From positions 1-24,607 of IMG/VR virus record IMGVR_UViG_3300021087_000074: 24,607 nucleotides of DNA; one strand, given 5' to 3'. Each line of letters starts with the position of its first letter. Position 1 is the first letter of the stretch. The notes below the pieces were generated by a model. That model was not told where the DNA came from, did no database searches, and worked only from the letters and a program-made list of their open reading frames with translations. This DNA comes from a virus. This document shows, piece by piece, positions 1 to 9,100 of the stretch. Both the position numbers and the translations under genes were made by a program.

Positions 1-88
1 AGGAGTTGTCAACGGCGGTGTTCCTGCCTCAAGTTCTAACGGCGACTACGGCGGGGTCACGCCGATAGACGCAGGAGGGGTTACATAA
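1..88 (+). CDS. C-terminal end of an upstream Gly-rich virion protein (partial)
   Basis: An open frame enters from the left edge (first full codon at base 2) and ends at TAA 86-88, giving 28 residues. They are rich in Gly, Ser and Val and contain YGG followed by GG near the stop. The next protein (89-391) ends in a similar Gly/Asn-rich tail with YGG and GG, which suggests both are virion or tail-fibre proteins with a common terminal motif. The start lies outside the window, so function cannot be assigned. The stop directly abuts the next ATG and the GGAGGGG ribosome-binding site lies inside this gene, so the two are probably co-translated. Confidence 0.6.
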   Translation, partial: GVVNGGVPASSSNGDYGGVTPIDAGGVT

Positions 89-391
89 ATGCCAATTCAG
101 ATTCAGTTCCGTCGAGGAACGTACGCCGAATGGGTTGCTGCTGACCCCACTATGGCTGATGGAGAGTTCGCTCTCCAAACGGATGCTGGCGGTGGACAAC
201 TAGCAGGCCAGTTCAAGATCGGTGATGGCGCTACCGCTTGGAGTTCACTCGCTTACGGTGGCGTAACAGGTCCGACTGGGCCAACAGGTCCTCATGGTAC
301 TTCTGTCAACAACCTTGACGGTGGGCAAGCAAACACTAATTATGGAGGCATCGGCGCTACGGCGACGGGCGGAAACGCACAAGGAATATAA
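89..391 (+). CDS. Short tail-fibre-type protein, Mtd-like N-terminus plus collagen-like repeat
   Basis: 100 residues. The first 60 follow the pattern IQFRRGT..EW..ADPT.A.GEF...TD....FKIGDG.TAW.SLAY, seen in many phage tail-fibre and head-fibre proteins (Major tropism determinant N-terminal-like). Next comes a short Gly-Pro-Thr collagen-like run (GPTGPTGPHG, about residues 60-69) and a Gly/Asn-rich tail with YGG. It is a clear paralogue of the next gene but lacks that gene's C-terminal beta domain. Ribosome-binding site GGAGGGG lies ahead of ATG 89. Its stop overlaps the next start (TAATG), so translation is probably coupled. Likely a virion surface or tail-fibre component; the exact position in the particle is unknown. 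Confidence 0.7.
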   Translation: MPIQIQFRRGTYAEWVAADPTMADGEFALQTDAGGGQLAGQFKIGDGATAWSSLAYGGVTGPTGPTGPHGTSVNNLDGGQANTNYGGIGATATGGNAQGI

Positions 392-870
392 TGGCTGTTC
401 AAATACAACTTCGTCGAGATACCGCTGCCAACTGGACTAGCGCCAACCCGACACTCGCTTTGGGCGAGTTCGGGATGGAAACTGACACCATGCTGTACAA
501 GATTGGTGACGGCACGACCGCATGGAACTCGCAAGCGTATGCGGAGCTTGCTGGTACCGACAAGTTCACCATTAACGAACAAACAGGTACCGCTTACACG
601 TTGGTTGCTGCGGATGCTGGCAAACTTCTCAAAATGAATAACGCTGCGGCAACCACGTTGACGGTGCCACCTAACTCCAGTGTCGCTTTCGACATTGGAG
701 TAACGGTCAATGTTGTCAACTACGGTGCAGGACAGGTCACGTTGACTGCTGGCGCTGGCGTAACCATCTACTCGTACAACAGTGCGTTGGGTATCACTGG
801 TCAGTACGGTCAAGCTGTTCTCACCAAGTGTGACACTGATCTTTGGATTGCGGCAGGACTTCTTAGCTAA
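391..870 (+). CDS. Tail-fibre/virion surface protein with Mtd-like N-terminus
   Basis: 159 residues. Residues 1-50 repeat the paralogous pattern IQLRRDT...W..ANPTLALGEF..ETDT..YKIGDGTTAWNS.AY of the preceding protein. Residues about 60-159 (TGTAYTLVAADAGKLLKMNN, then VPPNSSVAFDIG, GAGQVTL.AGAGVTI and a final DLWIAAGLL) match a beta-rich C-terminal module that is widespread in phage tail-fibre and structural proteins. ATG 391 shares its A with the preceding TAA, and the stop again overlaps the next start (TAATG), so it is translationally coupled on both sides. Predicted to be exposed on the virion. The recognition is of the family; the host receptor cannot be inferred. Confidence 0.75.
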   Translation: MAVQIQLRRDTAANWTSANPTLALGEFGMETDTMLYKIGDGTTAWNSQAYAELAGTDKFTINEQTGTAYTLVAADAGKLLKMNNAAATTLTVPPNSSVAFDIGVTVNVVNYGAGQVTLTAGAGVTIYSYNSALGITGQYGQAVLTKCDTDLWIAAGLLS

Positions 871-1454
871 TGGCTGGTGTAACGACTGCATCGAGGAGTG
901 CTTGGGGGATTATTGCTTCTTCCGAGGCGATGAACCCTGTCGTGGGCAGCGGAGAAATCAGTTATTCAAATGGGATACAGGGAAATTTTTATATAAACAA
1001 TATTCCCAATACCGAGTGGCGTGATTTGGAACTGTGGATTCACTGGAATCAGTCGTCCACTTGGTCTGGTCAAGGCGAGTTCTGGATGAGTACCAACAGT
1101 AGCGGTGCTAACGCCGACAACTGGGGTGGGTATAACTATTGGGGTTGGTCTACTGGATCAAGCTACGGCACGAATATCAACACTGGGCAATATGTTTACC
1201 CAGTCTCGTACTCAAATATGTACAGCAGTATGCACTTCTATTGCGCCAATGCTTTTGACAGCACGAACACTAAAGCTTGGTGGTATGAGGCAGGTCATAG
1301 CAATGGCAACAACACTAGCTATGCGTGTGTGCAGCGTGCTTCAGGTGTTTACAGAAACACGAACCCAGTCGATCAGATGTATTTTTCTACGCCTTGGGGT
1401 AACGGATCAAGCAGCTACCAAGGTTGGTTAATGATTGGAAGGAATCCTAAATAA
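870..1454 (+). CDS. Putative receptor-binding/adhesin protein 1 (Trp/Tyr/Asn/Ser-rich)
   Basis: 194 residues, unusually rich in Trp, Tyr, Asn, Ser and Gly with little charge, for example NWGGYNYWGWSTGSSYG near the middle and GYLM-type beta strands (QGWLMIGRN) at the end. This composition is typical of beta-structured tail-fibre tips and adhesins. No enzyme motif is seen. It follows two tail-fibre-type genes and precedes two proteins of similar size and composition, linked by TAATG overlaps on both sides. The gene looks richer in AAT/TAT codons than the upstream fibre genes, as would fit a fast-evolving or exchanged host-range gene. The function is inferred from composition and context only. 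Confidence 0.65.
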   Translation: MAGVTTASRSAWGIIASSEAMNPVVGSGEISYSNGIQGNFYINNIPNTEWRDLELWIHWNQSSTWSGQGEFWMSTNSSGANADNWGGYNYWGWSTGSSYGTNINTGQYVYPVSYSNMYSSMHFYCANAFDSTNTKAWWYEAGHSNGNNTSYACVQRASGVYRNTNPVDQMYFSTPWGNGSSSYQGWLMIGRNPK

Positions 1455-2164
1455 TGGGTGGCGTAGACGCTTGGGGTAACACAACCCAAAAATATCATCT
1501 ACTTGGGGAAGTGGAAACTACAAACAATACGACACAGTATTTGGAGTTGACTGGTCTTAACACTAGTTATGCGATACTGGAGTTTGTGTTTACTGGTTGG
1601 ATTGACCATTCGGGAGGCGGTGGTACAAACATTGGTGCAGGGCAGTGGACTGATGGGCCATCTATCCAGATGCAAGGTGCTTGGCCTGGAGGCCCAGATG
1701 CTAGCGCTTGTTTTTACCGTTCGCTGGCCGCATTCCAATACGATTCTAGTACTACCGTTTATGATCGGATGGGAGATTTCATCAACAGTAGTTCAAACAT
1801 GCTGTCTCCGAACTTCGGCAGAATAGGGCGCCTTTGGTATCCCAGTGGCGTAGTTTACGCCGATATGTCTCGTTTTTGTTTCACGGGTGTTTGTGTAGGC
1901 CCAGGCGACAACACTGCCAAGAGTATTCATTGGAATGGTGGAGGTAACCTTTCCACTGGATCAACGTCGCAAATGTCAACTACATGGATAGGAAATACTC
2001 ATTTGTGTGCAAATACAGCGGGTTCAGATGTGAGGTCGATAGGGCCGATGGACAGCGTTCGTATCGGAGCGGGGATAGATAGCGCTGGGAGTCCCAAATA
2101 TTTTGGTTCTTATTCTAAACTTGTTGCCTACGGCGCTGGTAAATCCGATGCGTTTGGAAGATAA
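1454..2164 (+). CDS. Putative receptor-binding/adhesin protein 2
   Basis: 236 residues. The N-terminal part (TTQYLELTGLNTSYAILEF) resembles the jelly-roll-like start of many marine phage fibre proteins, where alternating hydrophobic strands open the domain. The rest is Gly/Ser/Trp/Tyr rich with scattered Cys and no catalytic motif. ATG 1454 overlaps the preceding stop (TAATG), and the next gene starts 3 nt after the stop. It is probably a virion surface protein from the same adhesin set as its neighbours. Identity with them is by size, composition and position rather than clear sequence alignment, so divergent paralogy is only a suggestion. Confidence 0.65.
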   Translation: MGGVDAWGNTTQKYHLLGEVETTNNTTQYLELTGLNTSYAILEFVFTGWIDHSGGGGTNIGAGQWTDGPSIQMQGAWPGGPDASACFYRSLAAFQYDSSTTVYDRMGDFINSSSNMLSPNFGRIGRLWYPSGVVYADMSRFCFTGVCVGPGDNTAKSIHWNGGGNLSTGSTSQMSTTWIGNTHLCANTAGSDVRSIGPMDSVRIGAGIDSAGSPKYFGSYSKLVAYGAGKSDAFGR

Positions 2165-2166
2165 CG

Positions 2167-2871
2167 ATGGCTAATCAGAACTGGTATCTACAATCTCATT
2201 ATCATGCTCAAAGTAGCCATACAAACCTGACAATTTCTAATTTACAGAGCGGTACTGTTACTGACGATCAAGGTAACACCACTGCTGTGAATAGCTCTAA
2301 CTTTCCTGTTTACAGGCTAGTTTGCAAACTCCGTTTCGATACTCAAAATATGGCTTCAAACAGTTATTTCTGGATTATGATGGGAGGAAACCAATCCTCG
2401 TGGGATGGGTCAAACATGTACTCTGGGGATTGGACCTCAAAATATTCAAGCCAGATGTACAGCAACTATGGCAATGACTTCGGGAATAGCCGTCCAGGGA
2501 TTTACTGTGGTAGTGGCATGTTCGGGGCATCCTACAATTATTATGCGTGGGGGAGCGCTGTAACTGACAGCGAAGGCGTGACAGTCCAATCGTATGATGT
2601 GCGTCGGGGGGCGTACACGACCATAGATTTCAACACTTATCACCAAAACACCAACTGGTATCCAGGTGGAGTAGGTAGCTCTAGTGGTGTGTATAACGGT
2701 TCGAGTGCTTCGCCTGTCACCTATCAAGCTGAATCTGGGTCTTGGGGCTTCGCTACGGGCGGCACTAGTAACGCTACATATTTTAACGAGATAACGCTCT
2801 CCAGTTCATACGGCTTTCAGGGAGACATTTTGTTATATAGAGGCGCAATACAGAATTATGTTGGGAACTAA
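2167..2871 (+). CDS. Putative receptor-binding/adhesin protein 3
   Basis: 234 residues with the same Asn/Ser/Tyr/Gly/Trp-rich composition as the two preceding genes (for example FWIMMGGNQSSWDGSN near residues 68-85 and YNYYAWGSAV in the middle). The predicted character is extracellular beta structure, with no signal peptide and no enzymatic signature. It ends with ILLYRGAIQNYVGN, comparable in place to QGWLMIGRN of adhesin 1. Its ATG lies two bases after the previous stop. It is the last of the five-gene fibre cluster and is followed by small genes. Likely a distal tail or fibre subunit; a chaperone or enzyme role is not supported. Confidence 0.65.
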   Translation: MANQNWYLQSHYHAQSSHTNLTISNLQSGTVTDDQGNTTAVNSSNFPVYRLVCKLRFDTQNMASNSYFWIMMGGNQSSWDGSNMYSGDWTSKYSSQMYSNYGNDFGNSRPGIYCGSGMFGASYNYYAWGSAVTDSEGVTVQSYDVRRGAYTTIDFNTYHQNTNWYPGGVGSSSGVYNGSSASPVTYQAESGSWGFATGGTSNATYFNEITLSSSYGFQGDILLYRGAIQNYVGN

Positions 2872-2889
2872 AGAGTTAAGGAAATAGGT

Positions 2890-3159
2890 ATGACAGATAA
2901 ACCACAAGTCGCAATTTATGATTGCGCTACAGGTGAAGCGACTGTTCGTGATATGACCGATGAAGAAACGGTTATTCACAACGACCGTCTTGCTCACGCT
3001 GAAGAGGATAATGCTGCTCGGTTAGTAGCGGAGGCACAGGAACGTGCTGATGCTGCGACTGGTCGTCAAAAACTTCTTGATCTTGGGTTAAGCGAAGATG
3101 AGGTTACGGCTCTTGTGGGGCCAGCGCCTATCGAGCCAGAGCCCGCACCAGCCGTATGA
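2890..3159 (+). CDS. Small acidic helical protein, possible fibre accessory
   Basis: 89 residues, strongly acidic. The middle is an Ala/Glu-rich helix (about residues 25-70) and the tail is Pro-rich (PAPIEPEPAPAV). An AAGGAAATAGGT ribosome-binding stretch precedes ATG 2890. Its stop overlaps the next start (ATGA). Position directly after the fibre genes, and the helix-plus-GL..DEV.AL pattern seen in small phage tail-accessory proteins, suggest a fibre assembly or connector role. This is contextual; no domain is firmly recognised. Confidence 0.55.
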   Translation: MTDKPQVAIYDCATGEATVRDMTDEETVIHNDRLAHAEEDNAARLVAEAQERADAATGRQKLLDLGLSEDEVTALVGPAPIEPEPAPAV

Positions 3160-3308
3160 GTGCTGACGTAGGCATCGAAGAAGTTATTGCTTCTTTAAGT
3201 GAGCGTGGGCAGCTTGAATGGGAAATCGCTCTAATGAGGGTCCACATCAAGCAGCTTGAGGACGCTCAATGTACTTGCGATTGTTGTTGTGGGACACAAG
3301 AGCCTTGA
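3156..3308 (+). CDS. Small protein with Cys-rich C-terminus
   Basis: 50 residues starting at ATG 3156, overlapping the previous stop as ATGA and ending at TGA 3306-3308. Residues 7-36 look helical and amphipathic (possible coiled coil: VIASLSERGQLEWEIALMRV). The C-terminus carries five Cys within seven residues (CTCDCCC, residues 39-45). It could bind a metal or form disulfides. The overlap arrangement and the RBS of the following gene support it being real. No homology recognised. Confidence 0.5.
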   Translation: MSADVGIEEVIASLSERGQLEWEIALMRVHIKQLEDAQCTCDCCCGTQEP

Positions 3309-3322
3309 GGTAGGAGGTTTCG

Positions 3323-4171
3323 ATGGGATACGGTATGGCGGGATGGCAGGGCGATGGCCTCATCCCCATGCGTGCAAAAAAACCTAGAGGTGTCTCTCTT
3401 AACCCTGAAGTTTTTCATGCCGCTAAAGAGTACGGGGTAGGTGGCCCTAGTCGTAGCGCTGCTAGAGCGGCACGTAACCAGAGTGGTTACGCTGCTGCGG
3501 ATCATGGTTCGTTTGGGGTAACTCCTAAGGCTACTGCTGATTGGGGAACTATTGATGCTGCTTCTTTGGACCCGTTTCCACGGGGCGTAACTGCTGAGTC
3601 TCAGATCGCAGCGAATGCTGCGTCTAAGAGTGCACCTAATCCAACTGGTGTTACTGGTGCTACTGACGGGCTTGTATCCTTCGAGGGTGGCTATCAGCCA
3701 CAGCCTTCTGTGGGGAATACAGGGATTAAGACGTTTGGTACGACTGCTTCTGATGAATACTATTTTAATTTGGTTAATGCTCTGAGCGGTAATCAATATA
3801 ACCGTGAGCTTTTAGGTCAAGGTTTGGCTTACGGTTTGGATAGACAGGATGAGAAGCGGATACGTGGGGAGCGACCTATTTGGGACAGGTTGAATCAAAG
3901 AAATGTGCTGAACAGTGGGATTAAGGATCAGACGTTGGGGGAGTACGAGTCAGATCAGTTGCGGTCTATTGGGGACATGCTCCGACAGTATGATTTGTCG
4001 GCGCAACAGCTTAATATTGGTGGCGATTTAGCTCAGGAACAACAGTATTACAGAGGTATTGATTCTGATGCTTTGGCTGATGCGTTGGGTGTTGCTGCTA
4101 CTACAGCAAATATTTCTGATCCGAATGAACTGCGGGCAAGTATTGCTCAGCAGATTAGATCTTTGCAATAG
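3323..4171 (+). CDS. Putative virion/internal protein, gp14-sized
   Basis: 282 residues with a perfect TAGGAGG site ahead of ATG 3323. The N-terminal half is basic and Gly/Ala rich and probably disordered. The C-terminal half is mostly helical and charged (LDRQDEKRIRGERPIWDRL, then SDQLRSIGDMLRQYDLSAQQ). It is first in a run of three structural genes of rising size (282, 639 and 1669 residues), the order in which T7-type phages encode internal core/ejection proteins gp14, gp15 and gp16. That analogy rests on order and size, not on seen homology. Alternatives are a scaffold or connector protein. Confidence 0.6.
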   Translation: MGYGMAGWQGDGLIPMRAKKPRGVSLNPEVFHAAKEYGVGGPSRSAARAARNQSGYAAADHGSFGVTPKATADWGTIDAASLDPFPRGVTAESQIAANAASKSAPNPTGVTGATDGLVSFEGGYQPQPSVGNTGIKTFGTTASDEYYFNLVNALSGNQYNRELLGQGLAYGLDRQDEKRIRGERPIWDRLNQRNVLNSGIKDQTLGEYESDQLRSIGDMLRQYDLSAQQLNIGGDLAQEQQYYRGIDSDALADALGVAATTANISDPNELRASIAQQIRSLQ

Positions 4172-4182
4172 GGGTTTTGGTT

Positions 4183-6102
4183 ATGGTTGAGCGCAAAAAC
4201 AGGTTGACTGGTCAAAATCTTGGCCCTGCGAGTGGTGGGGCAGAGTTTTTAGCAGATGCAGATGATGCTTTGTTGAAAGCTATAGGGAGTGTTGCGTCAG
4301 GGGTGAATAGTCTTCCAGATCCTTATGGCACTCTTATGGATGCTGCTCCTGGCAATAAGTGGGACCCTAGTTTGGGTGTTGCTCAACGGCTTGGTGACTT
4401 AAAACCTGTGCGTTCGGGCCTTGATGCTTTGCAGAATCTGCCAGGTGTGCTTGGTGGAAGTGGAACTTTGCAGAATCTGCCAGGTCAGCTTGGTGGGGGG
4501 GATTCGAGCCAGAATCCGTTATGGCAGCTTTTGAATGCTCCTTCAAATGCTCTAGGAGCTATAGATACCAGACTATTTGGTGATTACCCTGGTGGGGACA
4601 CCAACCAGATAGCTGCTGGGGGTGATTTTCGTCCCAACCGCTCAGATATACCACTGTCTTCACTGGCGGGGGGTGCGTATGGTCCTCAGATAGGAGAAAG
4701 CTCTTCTGTCACTGCGGAGGAACGGGCAGCGCATAATCAGCGGATACAACTGGAAGATCTACGTCGAGCCGCAGAACAAAGATATGATAATGGATCTGTA
4801 TCTCGCCCTGATGGTCAGTTTGAAGTAGCTCCCCCTAAAGATCCTAACGATTTTGAGTGGTGGGATTCTGACAGAGGAATCATGGGAAATCTGCTGCAAG
4901 GGGCTAATAACCTTTTAGATGCTCCTTCAGATATTTTAGAAGCTGCAGATAGGAAACTATTTGGTGAGTACCCTCAAGCTCCTTTTACGGAGTCTTATGT
5001 TCCTAGCCAGTTTGGGTTAGTTGAAGGTTCAGCGACTAATCCTGGTGGGCGAAACAGTCCTGAGTGGGCTGCTGCTATGGCAGCTATAGGTCCTGAACGT
5101 TATGCCGCTGAACAGGAACGAGGTCGGCAAGAAAAGATTCGACAGGTTGCAGAACAAGGCCCATCAGAGGGACAACCTCAAGCTTTTGATATGGAGTTGT
5201 TTCAGGCTTTGTTCCCTGGCGCCGCTGGCGCTGGTGGCGGTGGTGGTTCAGCTATGGGGTTAGCGGAGCAGCAAGCTGCAACGAATCGTGGTTACGCTCG
5301 GGATCGTTACGGCGATATGAAAACCTATTTAGGGGCAGAGCGAGAGCGTGCGGGTGGTCAGTTCGATAGCGATGAGGAAGCGATTATTGGTCAGCTTCTG
5401 CAACAAGATCAGGAACGTCGTGACGCTGAAGGCTGGTATGAGGCTAAGAGGACTGCTGAGTTTGAGGAAACGGAACGGAAGCTTGATGCTCGAACGTCTG
5501 CTGCTTCTACTCGGTTAAATAACCTCGGTATTGATCCGACTAAGTATACGGAAATGGTTGGCACCGAGATGGGTGCTTTGTTGGGTGCCCAGATGCAATC
5601 GGCATCAGATTTGGCTCACCGCATGTCGATGCTTGGTGCTGAACGTGCCCGTTTAGGTATGGGTCGTGCGAAGTCTGGGTTTGCTAAGGAGCGTCGCCAG
5701 TTCGACGCTGACGCTTCGGACATGCTGTTCCAGGGTTCTCAGCGTTTGTCGTATGAGCTTCAAGATATTAATAATGCTTTGATGAATCGTCGGATTACTG
5801 GTGCAGAAGCGAAGGATGCGGCTGCTGCTGCAGCGAATGAAGCACAAATGCAAGCACAGCGTGCCATGCACTTTGGAACATCTCAACTTGGAATGGACCC
5901 AATGGCTGCTGCAATGACAAGTTCGATTCCTGGTTCAATGAACAAAATGATTGAAGCTGCCCCCACGGGAAGAACGATAACGATCACCGAAGGGATGCTG
6001 CCTCCAGAGTGGAACGCTCTAATCGGGGAAGAACTTTCGATAGAAAACTGGGCCAAAATCATACAGACCTTAAAGACACAATCTGAAACTCTCAACAATT
6101 AG
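4183..6102 (+). CDS. Large coiled-coil virion protein with internal repeats
   Basis: 639 residues from ATG 4183. A TTG at 4177 is in frame but only 2 nt from the GGGG ribosome-binding site, so ATG 4183 (8 nt spacing) is preferred. The N-terminal 270 residues are Gly/Pro/Asn rich and hold imperfect repeats: LQNLPG.LGG twice, 13 residues apart, and a LL.APS......R.LFG.YP unit twice. A poly-Gly hinge (GAGGGGGSAM) comes next. Residues about 370-560 are Ala/Arg/Glu/Gln-rich helices with coiled-coil character. Between the 282- and 1669-residue proteins it fits an internal virion (ejection) or tail-associated protein. No enzymatic motif seen. Confidence 0.65.
   Translation: MVERKNRLTGQNLGPASGGAEFLADADDALLKAIGSVASGVNSLPDPYGTLMDAAPGNKWDPSLGVAQRLGDLKPVRSGLDALQNLPGVLGGSGTLQNLPGQLGGGDSSQNPLWQLLNAPSNALGAIDTRLFGDYPGGDTNQIAAGGDFRPNRSDIPLSSLAGGAYGPQIGESSSVTAEERAAHNQRIQLEDLRRAAEQRYDNGSVSRPDGQFEVAPPKDPNDFEWWDSDRGIMGNLLQGANNLLDAPSDILEAADRKLFGEYPQAPFTESYVPSQFGLVEGSATNPGGRNSPEWAAAMAAIGPERYAAEQERGRQEKIRQVAEQGPSEGQPQAFDMELFQALFPGAAGAGGGGGSAMGLAEQQAATNRGYARDRYGDMKTYLGAERERAGGQFDSDEEAIIGQLLQQDQERRDAEGWYEAKRTAEFEETERKLDARTSAASTRLNNLGIDPTKYTEMVGTEMGALLGAQMQSASDLAHRMSMLGAERARLGMGRAKSGFAKERRQFDADASDMLFQGSQRLSYELQDINNALMNRRITGAEAKDAAAAAANEAQMQAQRAMHFGTSQLGMDPMAAAMTSSIPGSMNKMIEAAPTGRTITITEGMLPPEWNALIGEELSIENWAKIIQTLKTQSETLNN
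4427..4495 (+). repeat. Tandem 39-bp in-frame duplication
   Basis: The string CTTTGCAGAATCTGCCAGGT begins at 4427 and again at 4466, both copies followed by GCTTGGTGG-like sequence. The 39-bp period is 13 codons and gives LQNLPG.LGG twice in the 639-residue virion protein. Near identity at DNA level suggests a fairly recent duplication. Confidence 0.8.
4528..4980 (+). repeat. Dispersed duplicated unit (two copies) in a virion gene
   Basis: About 4528-4587 and 4914-4973 encode matching peptides, LLNAPSNALGAIDTRLFGDY and LLDAPSDILEAADRKLFGEY, with clear DNA similarity (TGCTCCTTCA in both, then CTATTTGGTGA). The copies lie about 385 bp apart within the same gene. This is an older repeat than the 39-bp tandem nearby and shows the N-terminal half grew by duplication. 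Confidence 0.75.
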
Positions 6103-6110
6103 GGGTCTTT

Positions 6111-9100
6111 ATGGCGATTGCTCCTCCGCCTCGGCCAATGAAGATTCCGCAGCGGCAAAACATGATGAGCCAGTTAGGGCTCAACCTAAATAAAAGCGGT
6201 AAAGCTTTACCTGGTCCTGTCATACAACCCAAAGAGTCTTCGGGTAATGGGCTCTTCGATATTCCTATTGTCGGCCCCATAATCGATTTCGTCGATACGC
6301 CTCGGGCGATGATTGTATCCGCTATCAAAGAGATCGGTGATATAGGAAAAGACGATCAGTCTTTTTCTGTGGGTGAGTGGGCACAGCAGAGTCGCGACAA
6401 CATGATGATGGGTGAGGTGTTGCGGGACTGGGATGTTGATCCTGGTGGGTGGCAGGGTTTTGCTCTTGGGTTGGGGCTGGATGTTGCTTTAGATCCGTTG
6501 ACGTATATGGCTGGTGCTGGGCTGTTGGCTCGTGGCGCTAAGGCTGCTGATGTGGCGAATGGTTTGCGTAAAGCCGCTAAAGCTGCTGAAGCTGCTGGTG
6601 ACGCAGCTAAAGCAGCAGGAATGTTAAAGGCTGCACAAAGAGTTGATCGCACTAAGTCTGTGTTGTCTGCGGGCAAATACTTGGACGACATAGGTATTTC
6701 GTCTGGTGCTCGTTTCACGATTCCTGGTACTGGGAAGCTGGGACGCACCTTTATAGAGAAGCCTTTGAGGACCATATTTCCTGCTGTTGGCAGGAAACTA
6801 GATGATATGCGTGTCCGTCAGTTACTTCCTGGTAAAGGTGGGGGTAAGGCTGGGCCTGGTGGCTTGTTCAGGTGGGGAGATGAAACTAATCAGGCTTTAG
6901 ATCTCACGAAACCTAATAACTTAAAGCTGGGTCGTCAGCGTCTTGCTGAGTTGCGTGGTCAGAAAGGCGCTGTTGCTCCTATTAACAGGGGGCGTGTTGC
7001 TGCTGGGACTGAAGCTGATAAGGCTGCGAGACTGGCTAAGAACATGGCAGTGGAGATGCCTGGGTCTGCCAGAGTGTTGGCGAAGATACCTGGAAATGCC
7101 GCATTTGTTGGTGCTATTGCTTCTACTCCTGGGAAAGTGTTTGGGGCTGCGGCCTCAACACGGATGGGGCAAACTTTCGGTAAAGCGTTTAGCACCGACG
7201 TTAATGTTAATGCGATGATTCGTTCCTCCGACATAGTGGAACAAGTGAACGGTCGTTGGATACAACGGATCGGGCAAACAGCCAACACCAGGTCTTCGAC
7301 TTTTGCGATGGCAGCTAAGACGGGCGCTGAGAATCTTAAACGTAAAGCCGCTAAAGAGGGTATTGATTTTGATGATTTGATGCTCGCCGCTGAGAACGAA
7401 ACTTCTTTTCTGATCTCTCAGGGGAATAAGTTCGGTATTGAACCTAAAGCTATGGCTTTGCGGGAGGAGGCCCGAGCGTATTTGGATGGTTTACGGACGC
7501 TTGTTAATGATGCTTTGCCGTACAGCGATGACTTAGGTGATGTTGTCGGCGAACTGTATTTGATGCGCTATATAGGTAGAGAAGGCGCTGAGAAGCTTGA
7601 CGAGCTTGGCCGTTTAAGAGGTAAATCTCTTCCTAAGAATGTCACTGCTGATGAGATGGTTCAGGGTAATTCTTTCATTGGGCGTAATTGGATTACGCCT
7701 CGCGGGATGAAAGAAATTATCAGGCAGAACATTATTGATATCCCTCAGTTGCGTGCCCAGTTAGGTATCAGCGACGAGATTGCTGAAGGCGATGAACTTG
7801 TTAGGGAGATTGTACGCAAGTTAGATGCTGAAGAAGGCTTCAGGATTACTGATAGAGACGGCCATGTATACACCAACCAGACTCAGGTTGGAACGTTTAA
7901 GGACATTGATAAAGCTGGTTCTATTAGAATTCAGTTATCGAAGATGGGTAAAGAAGCTCATGGTGACACATGGGTTGACATCTTTGATACTGATATGACT
8001 AAAGGTTTAACTCAGTACATAGATTCTCATGCTCGGTACATACGTTCTCAGTATGTGGTGGATGGTTTAGCGCAGCGAGGCATTGTTGTTCGTGGCGCTA
8101 ACGGCCAGTTGTCTCGGAAGGCAGCAACACGTTTGACAGCACAAACGGATAGGGCTGGACGTTCGCTATCTAGGGCTCAAATTGCTAAAGAAAAGGTTGA
8201 GGCAGCTAAAGCTGCACAAGCCAAAAACCTTGACTATTACATGGGTGAAGCTGGTCAAGCGGGAAGCAAAACAAGTAAAGCGGCAGCAGTCAAGGCAGCT
8301 AACGAGATAGCTGTCCTTGAAGGAGAAATGGAAGCTATTGCTTCCGTTATGCGCGCTATCCAAAACGGTTCAGGTGTTGAAGGTTTAAGTAAAGACGCTC
8401 TGGATTTGATTAGCCCAGGGGGTGCTTACGATCTTCGTAGGGGGGTTGGATACATAAGTCAGAAGGTTCGGCAAACTGCTGATGAGGTTGCTCGTTTGCA
8501 TGCTGCTCGTAGCGATGCTGTGGAAATGATTCACGCTCTTGACGATCAGGTTCATCAGTTAGAAGAAATGTTGAAACGTATTGAAGCTGTTCAGGGTATT
8601 AATCCTGAGCTTCAAGGGTTTATCCCGTTGTTTGACAGTTACAAAGAGATTCAAGACATGGTGAATGTCTTGCGTGAGGGGTTGCGTAACTTTAAGTCCA
8701 CGTTTATTAATCACATGATGGATGATGTGACGGTGCGGGCTGCCGACGATTTGGAAGATTTTTTGAATGTCATGTCGGCTGACGAGTTGTTCGATTTTGC
8801 TAGAAACGGGAAGATGCTTGCGAGTAAAGCTCGCAAAGATAAGTTGGGTCGTATCTCTCGGCGTTTAGGTCAGATCTTTAAGGATAATCCTAAGTGGGAG
8901 AAGTGGCTTGAGGATATGCCTGAGTTGGTGGAACTGAAGCGTCTTATTGGTGGGCTGGATGAGGGGGACCTGGGGATTCTTGCTCGTTTGGATCGTTACC
9001 GAACCGCTCAGGGCGGTAAAGCTCTTCTTGATGGGGAGTCTCCTATAGGTACGGCTGTTGCTGAGCTTCTTGGTGATATCAGTGGGGCTGAACGTAACTT

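Noticed and set aside
340-891. Open frame on the minus strand across the fibre genes
   Set aside because: It is antisense to two recognisable, coupled fibre genes with good family patterns and has no ribosome-binding site.
870-2871. Diversity-generating retroelement target in the Asn-rich adhesin genes
   Set aside because: Asn/Tyr-rich ends resemble DGR variable regions, but no reverse transcriptase or near-identical template repeat is seen in the window.
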